Assembly: GCF_902489465.1 (NCBI RefSeq)
Contig: NZ_CABTZZ010000008.1
Span: 1-64,000, forward strand
From: an uncultured Varibaculum sp.
Lineage (GTDB): Bacteria > Actinomycetota > Actinomycetes > Actinomycetales > Actinomycetaceae
Direction of reading: 5' to 3'
DNA: 64,000 nt
Position 1 is the stretch's first letter. The number at the start of each line of letters is the position of its first letter. A model generated the notes under the pieces. It was not told the DNA's origin, did not search any database, and was given only the letters and a program-made list of their open reading frames with translations. Below, one piece after another: positions 56,101 to 64,000 of the stretch. The position numbers were made by a program, and so were the translations under genes.

Positions 56101-59100
56101 AGCGAAGAGGGCGGTCCCTTCAATTTCGATAAAGGCACTCGCCGCGATATTGACCTTTTGCTGACGATGGCTGAGGAAGAAGGGCTATATGTGATTGCTC
56201 GTCCCGGCCCCTACGTCAATGCCGAGATTTCAATGGGAGGCATGCCCGCATATATGACTAACTATGCGGCGTCCTCTTTGCGTTCGACTGATCCGAAAGC
56301 CTTGGCAGCCTCTAAGAGCTGGTTGAAAGCCTTTAACAATATCGCGAAGAAACACCTGATTACCGAAGGTGGCGGCTCCATCATTATGTATCAGGTGGAA
56401 AATGAGCTGCTGGCAGAAAATCCCAGCACGACCGCATTCCTAAAAGAGCTAAGCAACTTTGTACGCGCTGATGGGATAAATGTTCCCCTGTTTGAAAATG
56501 ACTGGGGATTGGCAGGACGTTTTGCTCCGAATAAAGCCGGAAACCCGGCGGGTAAATATGGCAGCACTGATTTTTACACCTATGATCGTTATCCCCTGGG
56601 CTTCAACTGCGGGGCAGGACGCGGGAACCTAGATGATGTTGAACAGACTTTCCGTAGCCATGAACCGGTAGGTCCGCATTTTATCGCCGAAGGTCAAGGG
56701 GGTGCTTTCACCCCTTGGGGAGCAAACTTTACCCCCGAAAAATGTGCCAGTTTCACCGATGGAAACTTTGTGCGCCAGTGGGGGACTGTCCTGGCCGGTA
56801 ACGGGGTGAAAGCCTATACCTACTACATGATTTTTGGCGGCACTAACTGGGGTTATACCGGTTCTCCCTCCTCTGGTTTTACCAGTTATGACTATGGCGC
56901 TGGTATAGACGAAGATCGAACGATTCGGAAAGACAAATTTGGGGCGCAAAAAGAGATTGCCTACTATTTGCAAGCTAATCCCCAATATGTAACCTCTAAT
57001 CCGGTAGCTAAACCCGATATTAAGAGGGTTAGCGGCGACGCCCAGATTAGAGGGTATCAACGGATTTCTTCCGAGGGCGCAGCGGAGCTTTCAGCTACCG
57101 GTAACGGCGGGCGCACTCTGGGGTTTATTTTGAATAACACCAATGACACCAGCACTAATAAGTTTACTTTTGCTTTGGATTTAGCCAACACCTCCGGTGT
57201 GGGGGCAAGGTTTAATCACGATGATAGTGACAGCGAACTAAAGTATTCGACGGGTTGGAAGTCAGTTAAGGACGATTCGGCTTGGAAAGGAAGTATTCAC
57301 GAGGCTAGTAAAGCGGGCGAGGAAGTCGCATTCGAGTTTACCGGCACGGGAATCGAGATTGCGGTAGCCACCGGAACCGATCATGGGAAATTCGCGGTAA
57401 AGCTCGATGACCAGGCGGAACAGGTAGTAACTGGTTGGGTGGGAACCGAACAGAATAAACCTACCCAAAAAGTCGTGTTCTCTAAGAGTAATCTTCCTGC
57501 CGGTAAACATACCCTGAAGGTGCGGGTGCTGGGGCAAAGCGCCGAGGGATCTACTACTGGAGGCACAAAAGTCCAGCTAGATGCGCTTAACGTCCTAGGA
57601 GCCAGCGCCACGCCCTGGGTAGTGGTGAACAATAATGACCCGGCGATTAAATATAATCCCGCGGTTGGGACTGCCTCATCTTGGGAATATGCTACCGGGC
57701 AAAACTGGACTAGCGGGGATTATCAAGGAGACGAAACCTATTCTGCCCGTAAAGGTGATTCTTATACCTATGACTTCAACGGGATAGGAATCGATATTAT
57801 TGGGGCTTTCTCTGGTAATCACGGCATAGCCGAGGTGTTTATTGACGGGAAAAAAGTGGGGCAAACCGAAGAGGACGTCACTAATACCGCGCGCGCCCAG
57901 CAGGTTTTATATAGCGTGCGAGGGTTAAGTGCCGGTGAGCACACCTTAAAAGTCCAAGTTACCGGTAAGCCTTTTGCAGGCTCTAAGGGTACTTTCGTAT
58001 CGCTAGATGCTTTGCGAGTATTCCCCGATAAAGATGCCATAGATCAGTTCAATACCGGAACCAGCGTCAAAGATGGAGAGAACTCTTGGTCGCGGATTCC
58101 ACAAAAATCGGGAACTGCCCTAACGTTGCATGGTCGGGATGCGTTGCTGATGAGCGCGGATATGAAAATCGCGGGGCAAAAACTGCTGTACACCACCTCG
58201 CAGCTATTCGGTTCCCCGATTGCTACCGATAACGCCCAGGTACAGTACCTGCTCGGGTTAGCGGGAGACGACGGGGAAACTCTGCTACGTTACCCGGCTA
58301 AACCGCAGTTGAATGCCGGTAAAGGGGTAGAGGTTACCTGGAATGAACAGTATAAGACGCTGCGTTTGAACTATAAGTATTCGGCAGAACCTAGCGATAT
58401 CACTATCACCCCGGCTGCCTCAGATAGAGCAGCCAGTGCGGGAGATACGCTGCGCTTGCGGATTATTGACCGCACCTACGCGCAAACTACCTGGTTACTA
58501 AATACCGGTGAAGGAGGCAGCGGCAAACGTTTAGCGGTCGAGGGGGTAGAGCTAGCTCGCAACTGGAGTTTAAACGGCTCGAATGCCGAGGTTAATGGCA
58601 CTACTGATTCTAAGAGTCAAACTCCCTATGTGCTGCTTCCTAAAGGCGCAAAGAGCGCGAGTTGGAATGGAGGCAAAGCGGGAATAAGTGAAACCGAGGG
58701 TGTCTATGCCGGTTTCACCAAATTTATTCCGCAGATGCTAACCTATGAGCCGCCCCAGCTAAAGTGGGTGAAACAGGAGGGCGCTCCGGAAAAGGAAATC
58801 AATTTTGACGATAGCGCCTGGCAGGTGGCTGACGGTAAACAGCGTAACCAAAAATGGCAAGCCCCCAGCGGGAATGGACTGGTGCTTGACTCCAATTATT
58901 ACGGTTTCTATGAAGGCTCCGTATGGTATCGCGCTACCTTTGTGGCCAGCAGTGATTCCCCAGTTATTAGTCTGAACGCTAACGGCGGTTCCGGAGTTCC
59001 CGGGCATGGCAAGAATCCCGCCTTTATGCAAGTGTGGGCAAATGGGAAGTCGCTGGGCGCTCGCAGCGCCGCTGGCACCGACCAGTCTTTTACCGCTAAA

Positions 59101-60048
59101 GGAATCAAAGCCGGCGATAAAGTAGTCTTAGCGGTGCTAGTAAATAACCTGGGGCAAAACCTGGACTGGTCAGATAATGGGTTATCACGCCAAAATCGGG
59201 GATTGTATTCAGCTACTATTCCCGCTCAGGACGGGAAAGTTACCTGGAAGATTCAAGGCGCTGCCGATAAGAGTGGCACTAAAGATAAAGCGCGTGGTCT
59301 TTACAATAACGGTGGTTTATACGGCGAGCGTCAAGGCTGGCATCTGCCAGGTCTAGATGACTCGAAGTGGACCGCGGCCACTGATATGCACGCGGACGAG
59401 GCCGGGGTTACCTGGTATCGATCCACTTTCGATTTAAACGTCCCTAAAGATGCCGATGTAGCTTTCCGCTTAGAGGTGTTATCGCGGCGCTTCGGCAATA
59501 CCCAGCAGACCCGAACCGACCATTCTCAGGCGTTATTGTTTGTCAATGGCTGGAATACCGGTATCTATATCGGTGATATCGGGCCGCAGGATTCCTTCAC
59601 TATCCCGGCGGCTTTCCTTAATCTAAACGGCAAGAACACGGCGGCAATTGCGGTTATTGGTAAAGAAGCTGATGCGGGGCCAGAAAACGTAGTACTGCGC
59701 GCGGTTCATCTTTCCCAGATGAATGCCTTAGCACCAGTAACTGCACAAACGGATAACCCGGGGGAAGTAGAACCGGAAACCCCGGACACCCCGGATAAAC
59801 CGGATACCCCAGATAAGACAGAAAAGCCTAATCCTTCCCAGCCGGATAATCCGCAAAATCCAGCTACTCCTTCTAAAGAGGCGGCTCCTACGGAAAATGC
59901 GAAAACCCCCTCCTCGAAAGGAAAAACTGTTAAAGAGGGGCTGGGGCGTACCGGTACCGAGGGTATTTCCGCTTTATTAATCGCGCTATTGGCATTGGGG
60001 GTAGGAATCGGGGTGCGTTATCGCCAGCGATGGCTGGAAGATAATTAA
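53197..60048 (+). CDS. GH20-GH35 fusion: hexosaminidase plus beta-galactosidase, surface protein
   Basis: A 2283-residue secreted enzyme. The signal peptide ends near SSAQALAS. Domains: F5/8C-like (about 45-190); GH20 N-terminal domain (about 205-345); GH20 barrel (about 350-745) with D540-E541 in HIGGDEAN; a beta-sandwich (about 760-870); a GH35 barrel (about 910-1275) beginning at the LKIDGERLQVWAGEFHPWR motif, with acid/base E1070 in QVENELLAE and probable nucleophile E1165 in FIAEGQGG; two related beta-sandwich modules (57238-57600 and 57682-58023); and further GH35-type beta domains to about 2185. A Pro/Asp/Lys linker and a tail with LGRTG, a hydrophobic segment and RYRQRWLEDN close it. 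The GH35 part resembles the large fungal-type beta-galactosidases more than short bacterial ones. It is probably co-transcribed with the GH20 gene. Confidence 0.88.
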   Translation: MSKVSWKRRANATVVTAAVALMSVLIPVSSAQALASGDVALCADNLAAGKTVNATSREVAGEKGPELAVDGNIGPDDKATPAVHNVKSASRWSAAGSDNNAALTIDFAGTASINKVQLYWGNTFGKPYKLQASNDGNTWRDLVTNQNGKKAGSTEHTFNGSEKMRYLKMQISGKSQQWGLSLWEIAACGSLASEPTPTDNENLAQLNQLIPYPQKAELAGNNSRFTLTKDSEITASGLAGEPAKYLAETLAKSTGYKLPVSATSSAKTQINYVINPSLTVSGVGKEQMNEAYTLQIAPNRVTITARTASGALWATQSLLQLLGPWAVFPKVTVGSLMPIPAMTIQDGPRYSWRGLMLDPARSFIPKNEVIKLMHSMSRFKMNTLHLHLSDEGWRIDIPNEGKDAADPIDYSQLAKRGGSAGLRAGDIGRAPQAGRTGYYTLDDYREMVATVNKLGIAIVPEIDTPGHTEAALYSIPQLNSENSNPKPEAGQDTIEQPNYSKNNMKVNLDALNPHTYTFMQHVLKILAQNSNNTYLHIGGDEANSMDHQHYLQYMQQILPKVKAMKQTPIVWDEALKSVGAAGIADNDGVVQWWNTDSAAGNRAQLRNDFVAKGGKFIVSNASYFYYPQREDRSHVAPSWACPGGECTLKHAYDAQPQQVMGLSDDKGILGVEGAVWSEGVRNLADIEYLAFPRLLSHAEMGWTNQANKNWERFRGGVAQQATALNATDASFFNGSQVAWRISPALSPLATDSQGKGIGKANRQLIGYVSAPGKGNDDLDLSLTLTPKESQNAINVPVSTTLDKEYIPVNGSYQTGKQMNSVFKVYADLTKVPKGSYQAQLSAKASGLKSLDGKSDTGLASAVIQVPSLSGQTPSEPGTQTSQSDTTWESTERSFPKSSYSFPGNDGKPHKVTWDNHSLKIDGERLQVWAGEFHPWRIPSPQAWRDVLQKIKAAGFNAVSFYFFWGDHQSEEGGPFNFDKGTRRDIDLLLTMAEEEGLYVIARPGPYVNAEISMGGMPAYMTNYAASSLRSTDPKALAASKSWLKAFNNIAKKHLITEGGGSIIMYQVENELLAENPSTTAFLKELSNFVRADGINVPLFENDWGLAGRFAPNKAGNPAGKYGSTDFYTYDRYPLGFNCGAGRGNLDDVEQTFRSHEPVGPHFIAEGQGGAFTPWGANFTPEKCASFTDGNFVRQWGTVLAGNGVKAYTYYMIFGGTNWGYTGSPSSGFTSYDYGAGIDEDRTIRKDKFGAQKEIAYYLQANPQYVTSNPVAKPDIKRVSGDAQIRGYQRISSEGAAELSATGNGGRTLGFILNNTNDTSTNKFTFALDLANTSGVGARFNHDDSDSELKYSTGWKSVKDDSAWKGSIHEASKAGEEVAFEFTGTGIEIAVATGTDHGKFAVKLDDQAEQVVTGWVGTEQNKPTQKVVFSKSNLPAGKHTLKVRVLGQSAEGSTTGGTKVQLDALNVLGASATPWVVVNNNDPAIKYNPAVGTASSWEYATGQNWTSGDYQGDETYSARKGDSYTYDFNGIGIDIIGAFSGNHGIAEVFIDGKKVGQTEEDVTNTARAQQVLYSVRGLSAGEHTLKVQVTGKPFAGSKGTFVSLDALRVFPDKDAIDQFNTGTSVKDGENSWSRIPQKSGTALTLHGRDALLMSADMKIAGQKLLYTTSQLFGSPIATDNAQVQYLLGLAGDDGETLLRYPAKPQLNAGKGVEVTWNEQYKTLRLNYKYSAEPSDITITPAASDRAASAGDTLRLRIIDRTYAQTTWLLNTGEGGSGKRLAVEGVELARNWSLNGSNAEVNGTTDSKSQTPYVLLPKGAKSASWNGGKAGISETEGVYAGFTKFIPQMLTYEPPQLKWVKQEGAPEKEINFDDSAWQVADGKQRNQKWQAPSGNGLVLDSNYYGFYEGSVWYRATFVASSDSPVISLNANGGSGVPGHGKNPAFMQVWANGKSLGARSAAGTDQSFTAKGIKAGDKVVLAVLVNNLGQNLDWSDNGLSRQNRGLYSATIPAQDGKVTWKIQGAADKSGTKDKARGLYNNGGLYGERQGWHLPGLDDSKWTAATDMHADEAGVTWYRSTFDLNVPKDADVAFRLEVLSRRFGNTQQTRTDHSQALLFVNGWNTGIYIGDIGPQDSFTIPAAFLNLNGKNTAAIAVIGKEADAGPENVVLRAVHLSQMNALAPVTAQTDNPGEVEPETPDTPDKPDTPDKTEKPNPSQPDNPQNPATPSKEAAPTENAKTPSSKGKTVKEGLGRTGTEGISALLIALLALGVGIGVRYRQRWLEDN
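57238..58023 (+). repeat. Tandem pair of related beta-sandwich modules inside the GH20-GH35 protein
   Basis: Copy A is encoded at 57238-57600 and copy B at 57682-58023. Both share Y-x-TG near the start, F-x-G-x-GI-x-I, an HG pair, a conserved AG(K/E)HTLKV stretch and a closing LDAL-x-V. They look like duplicated carbohydrate-binding domains placed after the GH35 barrel. Confidence 0.7.
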
Positions 60049-60055
60049 CCAAATT

Positions 60056-60092
60056 GGTGGGGTGAAAATCCAATTGAGGTTTTCATCTCACC
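60056..60092 (+). terminator. Hairpin after the GH20-GH35 gene
   Basis: GGTGGGGTGAAAATC (60056-60070) can pair with GTTTTCATCTCACC (60079-60092) with G-U pairs and a small bulge. A weak T-rich stretch (CTTTATA) follows. It would separate the GH20 / GH20-GH35 unit from the sialidase gene. Confidence 0.5.
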
Positions 60093-60244
60093 GCTTTATA
60101 GCCTGAGTAAACACCTAGGGTTAGGGCTTGCTCATCTGGATGAAAATCGAAAAGATTAAGAGAAGTAATCACTTTCGGGATGTTTTTGCCGGCGTTGGTA
60201 AACTCCGCAGAAGGTGAGCATTTACGACAATGAGGTTTGAAATA

Positions 60245-63200
60245 ATGTTACGAATAGCGAGACGGCGTTTTAAGGCTCTAGCAGCAGGTTTTTCGGTGGC
60301 TTTGACTTCAATGGCGCTGATGCCGCTGGCAACCGCGCTTCCCGCCGAGGCCGCTTCTGGCCAGTTTAGCTATAACACCGTAGTTAAATACGGTGACGAT
60401 GGGGTTACTAACTATCGGATTCCCGCAGTAATCAAACTGGGTAATGGTGATTTATTAACCGCCTATGATGCTCGCCCCGCAAATGGTGATGCCCCGGCGC
60501 CCAACTCGATAATGCAAAAACGCTCTACCGATGGGGGAGCGACCTGGCAATCGCAAACTGTTATTGCCCAAGGTAAGGGCACCACTATGGATGACCCCAA
60601 TAAAGAGGGATTCTCTGATCCGACCTACATTTACGATAAACAAACTGGGCACCTATTTAACTTCCATGTGCATTCCTATGACGTAGGGTGTAATCCCAAT
60701 GGAACTCTAGAAAATGACGAGTTTAGCAACCGCAAAGTACAGGGGGTGAGCCTGTCAGTTTCTACCGATAATGGAGCCAGCTGGACGGAGCGTTACGGAA
60801 ACTCTCCCGATGCAACGCGGGGACTTACTGCCGCGGTTAAACAGCCCGGATATCCCTGCGGGTTTGCGGCTTCTGGACACGGTATCCAGCTGCAGCATCA
60901 AAGCGGTGCTAATACGGCAAAGAATGGACGCCTAATCACCCAGTTTATTGCCGGTAAACCGGGTACTTGGGCAGCCTACTCGGTGTATTCCGATGACCAC
61001 GGTAAAACCTGGAAACGTGGCTCCACCATCGGCACAGATATGAACGAAAACAAATTGGTGGAACTGTCCGATGGTACGCTCTTATTGAACTCCCGGATGA
61101 GTAACAAGGCGGGATACCGCTATATCGCCAAGAGCACCGATGGTGGGGAGACCTGGACTGATCTGCAAATAGAGCGGTCCCTAGTTGATTCCAAGACCCC
61201 GGGGCGTAATGCCTCGATTATCCGTAGGTACCCGGACGCTCCCTCCTCAGACCCCAAATCTAAAGAGCTTTTGTATTCCGGGATGGCTGATAGCGGTAAA
61301 ACTCTCGCAGTGAGCTATTCCTATGATGACGGTAAAACCTGGCCGATTCGTAAACTCTATTGGAATGACAAGGCCGCTTACTCTGATCTAGTCGCGATTG
61401 ATACCCAAAGCGGTAAATACGGAGTAGCTTTCGAAGAAGATCACCAGATTGGTGGTAACTACTTTGAAACTATTCATTTTGGCACTTTTGACACTAATTG
61501 GTTGAACCCAGTAAAAATTTCTCTAGCTGATGCAAAAGTAGCAGCGGAAGCGGGTAAAACTGTCGAGATTCCAGTTAAGGTTAGCAATGACGACGGGAAA
61601 GAGGTCGTTCCCCTAGCTACCGCGGTAAAACTGGCGTTGCCAAGCGGGTGGAAAATGGAAGAAAGCGTCTTGGCGCAAGAACTTCATCCCGGAACCTCCG
61701 AAACTGTAACTTTACGGGTTAGCGTTCCGGCTAATGCTGCCCAAAAAACCTATTATCTCGACTCTAGTCTGGAATACGGCAATGTTAAGCTGCGCGGGGA
61801 CGTGGAAATCAAGGTTACCAACCCCAATATAATTACTGACCCTACCGGTTCGGTTGGCGTTGATTTTGAGCTTACTAATCCCAAAGCCGATGGAACTTGG
61901 GCTGTGGGCGACAAAATGATTTTCACTGTTAATGTAACAAACCTACTTGCAGAAGATAAGTCCTTCACTGCTACTGACTCCAATTTGGATACCGGATGGG
62001 CAGGCTGTAGGTGGAGAAGTATCTCGGCGGGAGCTACCTTGCCGTGCGCAAACCGCACCCACACGGTCACCCAGGAAGATGTCGACGCCGGATTCTTTAC
62101 TCCCTCCATTGCTTACAAATATCAAAATCCTGGTTATTCTGGCGCTGCTACCCAGTTAGATCCGGTTAAGGGAAGCAGAATTCCTATCTTTGCCAGTCAC
62201 GTTCAGGTAACAGATTTGGCAGTAGCGGGAACTAAAGACAAATATGATGTGGGCGATAAACTAGTGTTTACCCCGAAAGTGCAAAACGTGGGACAAATCC
62301 CGGTAGATGTCCAGCTGAACGGGGAAAACTTTACGCTATCTTGCCATAACGAGAACGGAAAGCTGGATAAGGGAGGTACCTTCTCTTGTACCGCCAGTGA
62401 CTATGTAATAACTAAAGAAGATATTATTCGCGGCAGCTTTACTCCCAAGTTCAAAGTTAAAGTAACTGATGGGAATAAAGTTCTCCAAGAGTTCACCTAT
62501 AGCGGGAAAGAAATCCCGCTTCCCTCTGATAATCCGATTGCTACTAAACTTCCCCAAACGATTCCCTCTTTGGATTCTTGGAAAACCAATACCAATGCAA
62601 ATGATGTGTTCAAACTAAGCCCGGACACGGTAGTTTACTATCCGGCCGGTTTTGAAGATCAAGCTCAGATCGTGGTACAAGAGCTAAACGCCTACCTGAA
62701 AGCGGCGGGTCAGACGCAAACTGTGCGGGCACAAGCCGCCGGTGGGGCAACTCCGAAAGCCCACGATGTGGTCATCACCCTAGATGCTGCGCAGCAAAAC
62801 AAACTAGCAGAGGAAGGGTATAGCCTCCAGATTGGAGCTCAAGGGGTAAATATTACTGCCGCGCAAAAACGGGGAGCATTTTGGGGTACGCGCACTCTGT
62901 CGCAAATGCTGCGCCAGCAGCTAACCCTGCCCTATGGCAGCGCCATTGATCAACCTCAGCAGCGTGAGCGTGCCGTCACTCTATGTGCTTGCCGGATTAA
63001 GAATCAACCAGATTATATTCACCGGATGCTCACCGATATGGCTGACCTGAAGATGAATCAGGTAGTTTTAACTGCCAAGATGGAGTCAGCGAAAGAGCCG
63101 GTCACCAATAACTACTCCTATTACACTAAAGAAGAGTTAAAAGGAATTGTTGCTTACGCCGACAAATTGGGTATTGAAGTAGTTCCCCAAATGGGAGCCC

Positions 63201-64000
63201 CGGGACATATGGATCCCAAGATTCATAACCTGCCTCAGTATCAGCTTAAGAAAACCGATGGCACTTTGGATAATGACCGTCTAGATATCACTAACCCGGA
63301 AGCCGTCGCTTTTTATAAGCGCCAAATTGATGATTACCTGGATGTATTCCCCTCCAAGTATTGGCATATGGCAGGGGATGAGTATATGTACCGTTCCGCC
63401 TACAAGAATTACCCGGTATTTGGACCTGAGGGAGTAAACGGTCCCAAACTGTTCGTAGATTTCATTAACGATATTAATAAGCATGTGAAATCTAAGGGTA
63501 AGACTTTGCGAGTTTGGAATGACGGATTAAAACAAGAAAATATTGATTCCCTGGATAAAGATATCGTGATCGATATGTGGCAGGGGGGTCTCAGTCCGCA
63601 AACCATGATTGATAAAGGACATAAAGTCAATAACACCAATTACGATCTCTATTTCTCCCGAGAAATGGGCTGGCGGATTCAAAACAGTGGCGCAGCCGCT
63701 ATATACAATGACAAAGGGTTTACTGCCGGTACTTTTAAGAGCGGAAAAGTAGCTGATGATAATCCTGGAAACCTGGGGATTAAGCTCTCGATATGGCCTG
63801 ATACTTCCATATATCAAACCGAAAATGAAGTAGAGATGGAAACCTTTGAGGCTTTCCGCTTAGTGTCCCAGCTAGGCTGGCAAGGCTCGCGCCCCTGGAA
63901 AGATGGCAAGACTTTTGTAGACTTTGCAAAAGCGCTAGGACATGCACCTAACTGGGAGAATGTTAATCGGCGTCCCTTAGAGGACGGGGTGTATGCCTTC
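60245..64000 (+). CDS. Sialidase (GH33)-GH20 fusion, cut by the window end
   Basis: The open frame runs 1252 codons from ATG 60245 to the last base with no stop, so the gene is partial here. The signal peptide (MLRIARRRFK, core, AEAA) ends at about residue 37. The sialidase domain (about 40-420) has the YRIPAV motif with catalytic-triad Arg R58 and five Asp-box repeats (STDGGATW, STDNGASW, SDDHGKTW, STDGGETW, YDDGKTW). A NEW3-like domain (about 420-525) and two related beta domains of the kind seen in Actinomyces NanH (about 530-650 and 655-760) follow. A GH20 N-terminal domain and barrel come next (about 775 onward), with the Asp-Glu pair D1045-E1046 in HMAGDEYMY. It should remove sialic acid and HexNAc from host glycans. 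A wall anchor is expected beyond the window but not seen. Confidence 0.9.
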   Translation, partial: MLRIARRRFKALAAGFSVALTSMALMPLATALPAEAASGQFSYNTVVKYGDDGVTNYRIPAVIKLGNGDLLTAYDARPANGDAPAPNSIMQKRSTDGGATWQSQTVIAQGKGTTMDDPNKEGFSDPTYIYDKQTGHLFNFHVHSYDVGCNPNGTLENDEFSNRKVQGVSLSVSTDNGASWTERYGNSPDATRGLTAAVKQPGYPCGFAASGHGIQLQHQSGANTAKNGRLITQFIAGKPGTWAAYSVYSDDHGKTWKRGSTIGTDMNENKLVELSDGTLLLNSRMSNKAGYRYIAKSTDGGETWTDLQIERSLVDSKTPGRNASIIRRYPDAPSSDPKSKELLYSGMADSGKTLAVSYSYDDGKTWPIRKLYWNDKAAYSDLVAIDTQSGKYGVAFEEDHQIGGNYFETIHFGTFDTNWLNPVKISLADAKVAAEAGKTVEIPVKVSNDDGKEVVPLATAVKLALPSGWKMEESVLAQELHPGTSETVTLRVSVPANAAQKTYYLDSSLEYGNVKLRGDVEIKVTNPNIITDPTGSVGVDFELTNPKADGTWAVGDKMIFTVNVTNLLAEDKSFTATDSNLDTGWAGCRWRSISAGATLPCANRTHTVTQEDVDAGFFTPSIAYKYQNPGYSGAATQLDPVKGSRIPIFASHVQVTDLAVAGTKDKYDVGDKLVFTPKVQNVGQIPVDVQLNGENFTLSCHNENGKLDKGGTFSCTASDYVITKEDIIRGSFTPKFKVKVTDGNKVLQEFTYSGKEIPLPSDNPIATKLPQTIPSLDSWKTNTNANDVFKLSPDTVVYYPAGFEDQAQIVVQELNAYLKAAGQTQTVRAQAAGGATPKAHDVVITLDAAQQNKLAEEGYSLQIGAQGVNITAAQKRGAFWGTRTLSQMLRQQLTLPYGSAIDQPQQRERAVTLCACRIKNQPDYIHRMLTDMADLKMNQVVLTAKMESAKEPVTNNYSYYTKEELKGIVAYADKLGIEVVPQMGAPGHMDPKIHNLPQYQLKKTDGTLDNDRLDITNPEAVAFYKRQIDDYLDVFPSKYWHMAGDEYMYRSAYKNYPVFGPEGVNGPKLFVDFINDINKHVKSKGKTLRVWNDGLKQENIDSLDKDIVIDMWQGGLSPQTMIDKGHKVNNTNYDLYFSREMGWRIQNSGAAAIYNDKGFTAGTFKSGKVADDNPGNLGIKLSIWPDTSIYQTENEVEMETFEAFRLVSQLGWQGSRPWKDGKTFVDFAKALGHAPNWENVNRRPLEDGVYAF

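Noticed and set aside
59751..59880. Repeated Pro/Asp/Thr/Lys codons as a tandem repeat of interest
   Set aside because: This is the usual low-complexity wall-spanning linker of sortase-type proteins; a similar stretch occurs at about 52850-52980.
11876..60204. Identical TAAACT hexamers at 11876, 45508 and 60199 as a shared promoter class
   Set aside because: None has a convincing -35 at 16-18 nt, and a hexamer recurs often by chance in this much sequence.

Overview
The window looks like chromosome of a Gram-positive actinomycete of moderate G+C. The evidence is the lexA / divergent SOS gene / nrdR order, DUF3040 next to mraZ, an actinobacterial initiator tRNA with a C1-U72 mismatch and no encoded CCA, many GTG and TTG starts, and surface proteins with sortase-type tails. 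A host-associated member of the Actinomycetaceae (Varibaculum or Mobiluncus type) would fit, but that placement is inference. I see no insertion sequence, prophage, CRISPR array or rRNA operon.

Layout. 0-2.6 kb: an RsmC-like methyltransferase and a DUF885 protein whose zinc motif is degenerate. 2.8-14.2 kb: nutrient uptake, with two oligopeptide-binding lipoproteins, an APC amino-acid permease, oppB, oppC and a fused OppD-OppF ATPase behind a hairpin, then a complete polar amino-acid ABC transporter. 14.2-27.6 kb: housekeeping genes, namely an aminopeptidase P, a PHP phosphoesterase, a stand-alone murE, an OsmC protein, tRNA-fMet, lexA with a divergent SOS-box gene, nrdR, serA, a HelD-type helicase, a PAC2 protein and dinB. 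27.6-41.2 kb: the division and cell wall (dcw) cluster DUF3040-mraZ-rsmH-ftsL-ftsI-murF-mraY-murD-ftsW-murG-murC-ftsQ, mostly with overlapping or abutting genes. murE is missing from its usual place (it lies about 12 kb upstream), and leuS, not ftsZ, follows ftsQ. 44.3-64 kb: galM and four very large secreted glycosidases, the last cut by the window edge.

The glycosidase block is the most distinctive part. It encodes a GH29 fucosidase, a GH20 hexosaminidase, a GH20-GH35 fusion and a GH33 sialidase-GH20 fusion. Together these cover the caps and core linkages of mucin-type O-glycans and type-1 chains: sialic acid, fucose, beta-galactose and beta-HexNAc. The three complete proteins end in sortase-like tails with non-canonical motifs (LVNTG, MPSTG, LGRTG). 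Two share a C-terminal Trp/Cys-framed module that I cannot assign. GalM next door and the peptide and amino-acid importers at the other end of the window suit an organism feeding on host glycoproteins. The second point of interest is the SOS gene opposite lexA. It sits where other actinobacteria keep a LysM-containing division suppressor (DivS/ChiZ), but it has no LysM domain.
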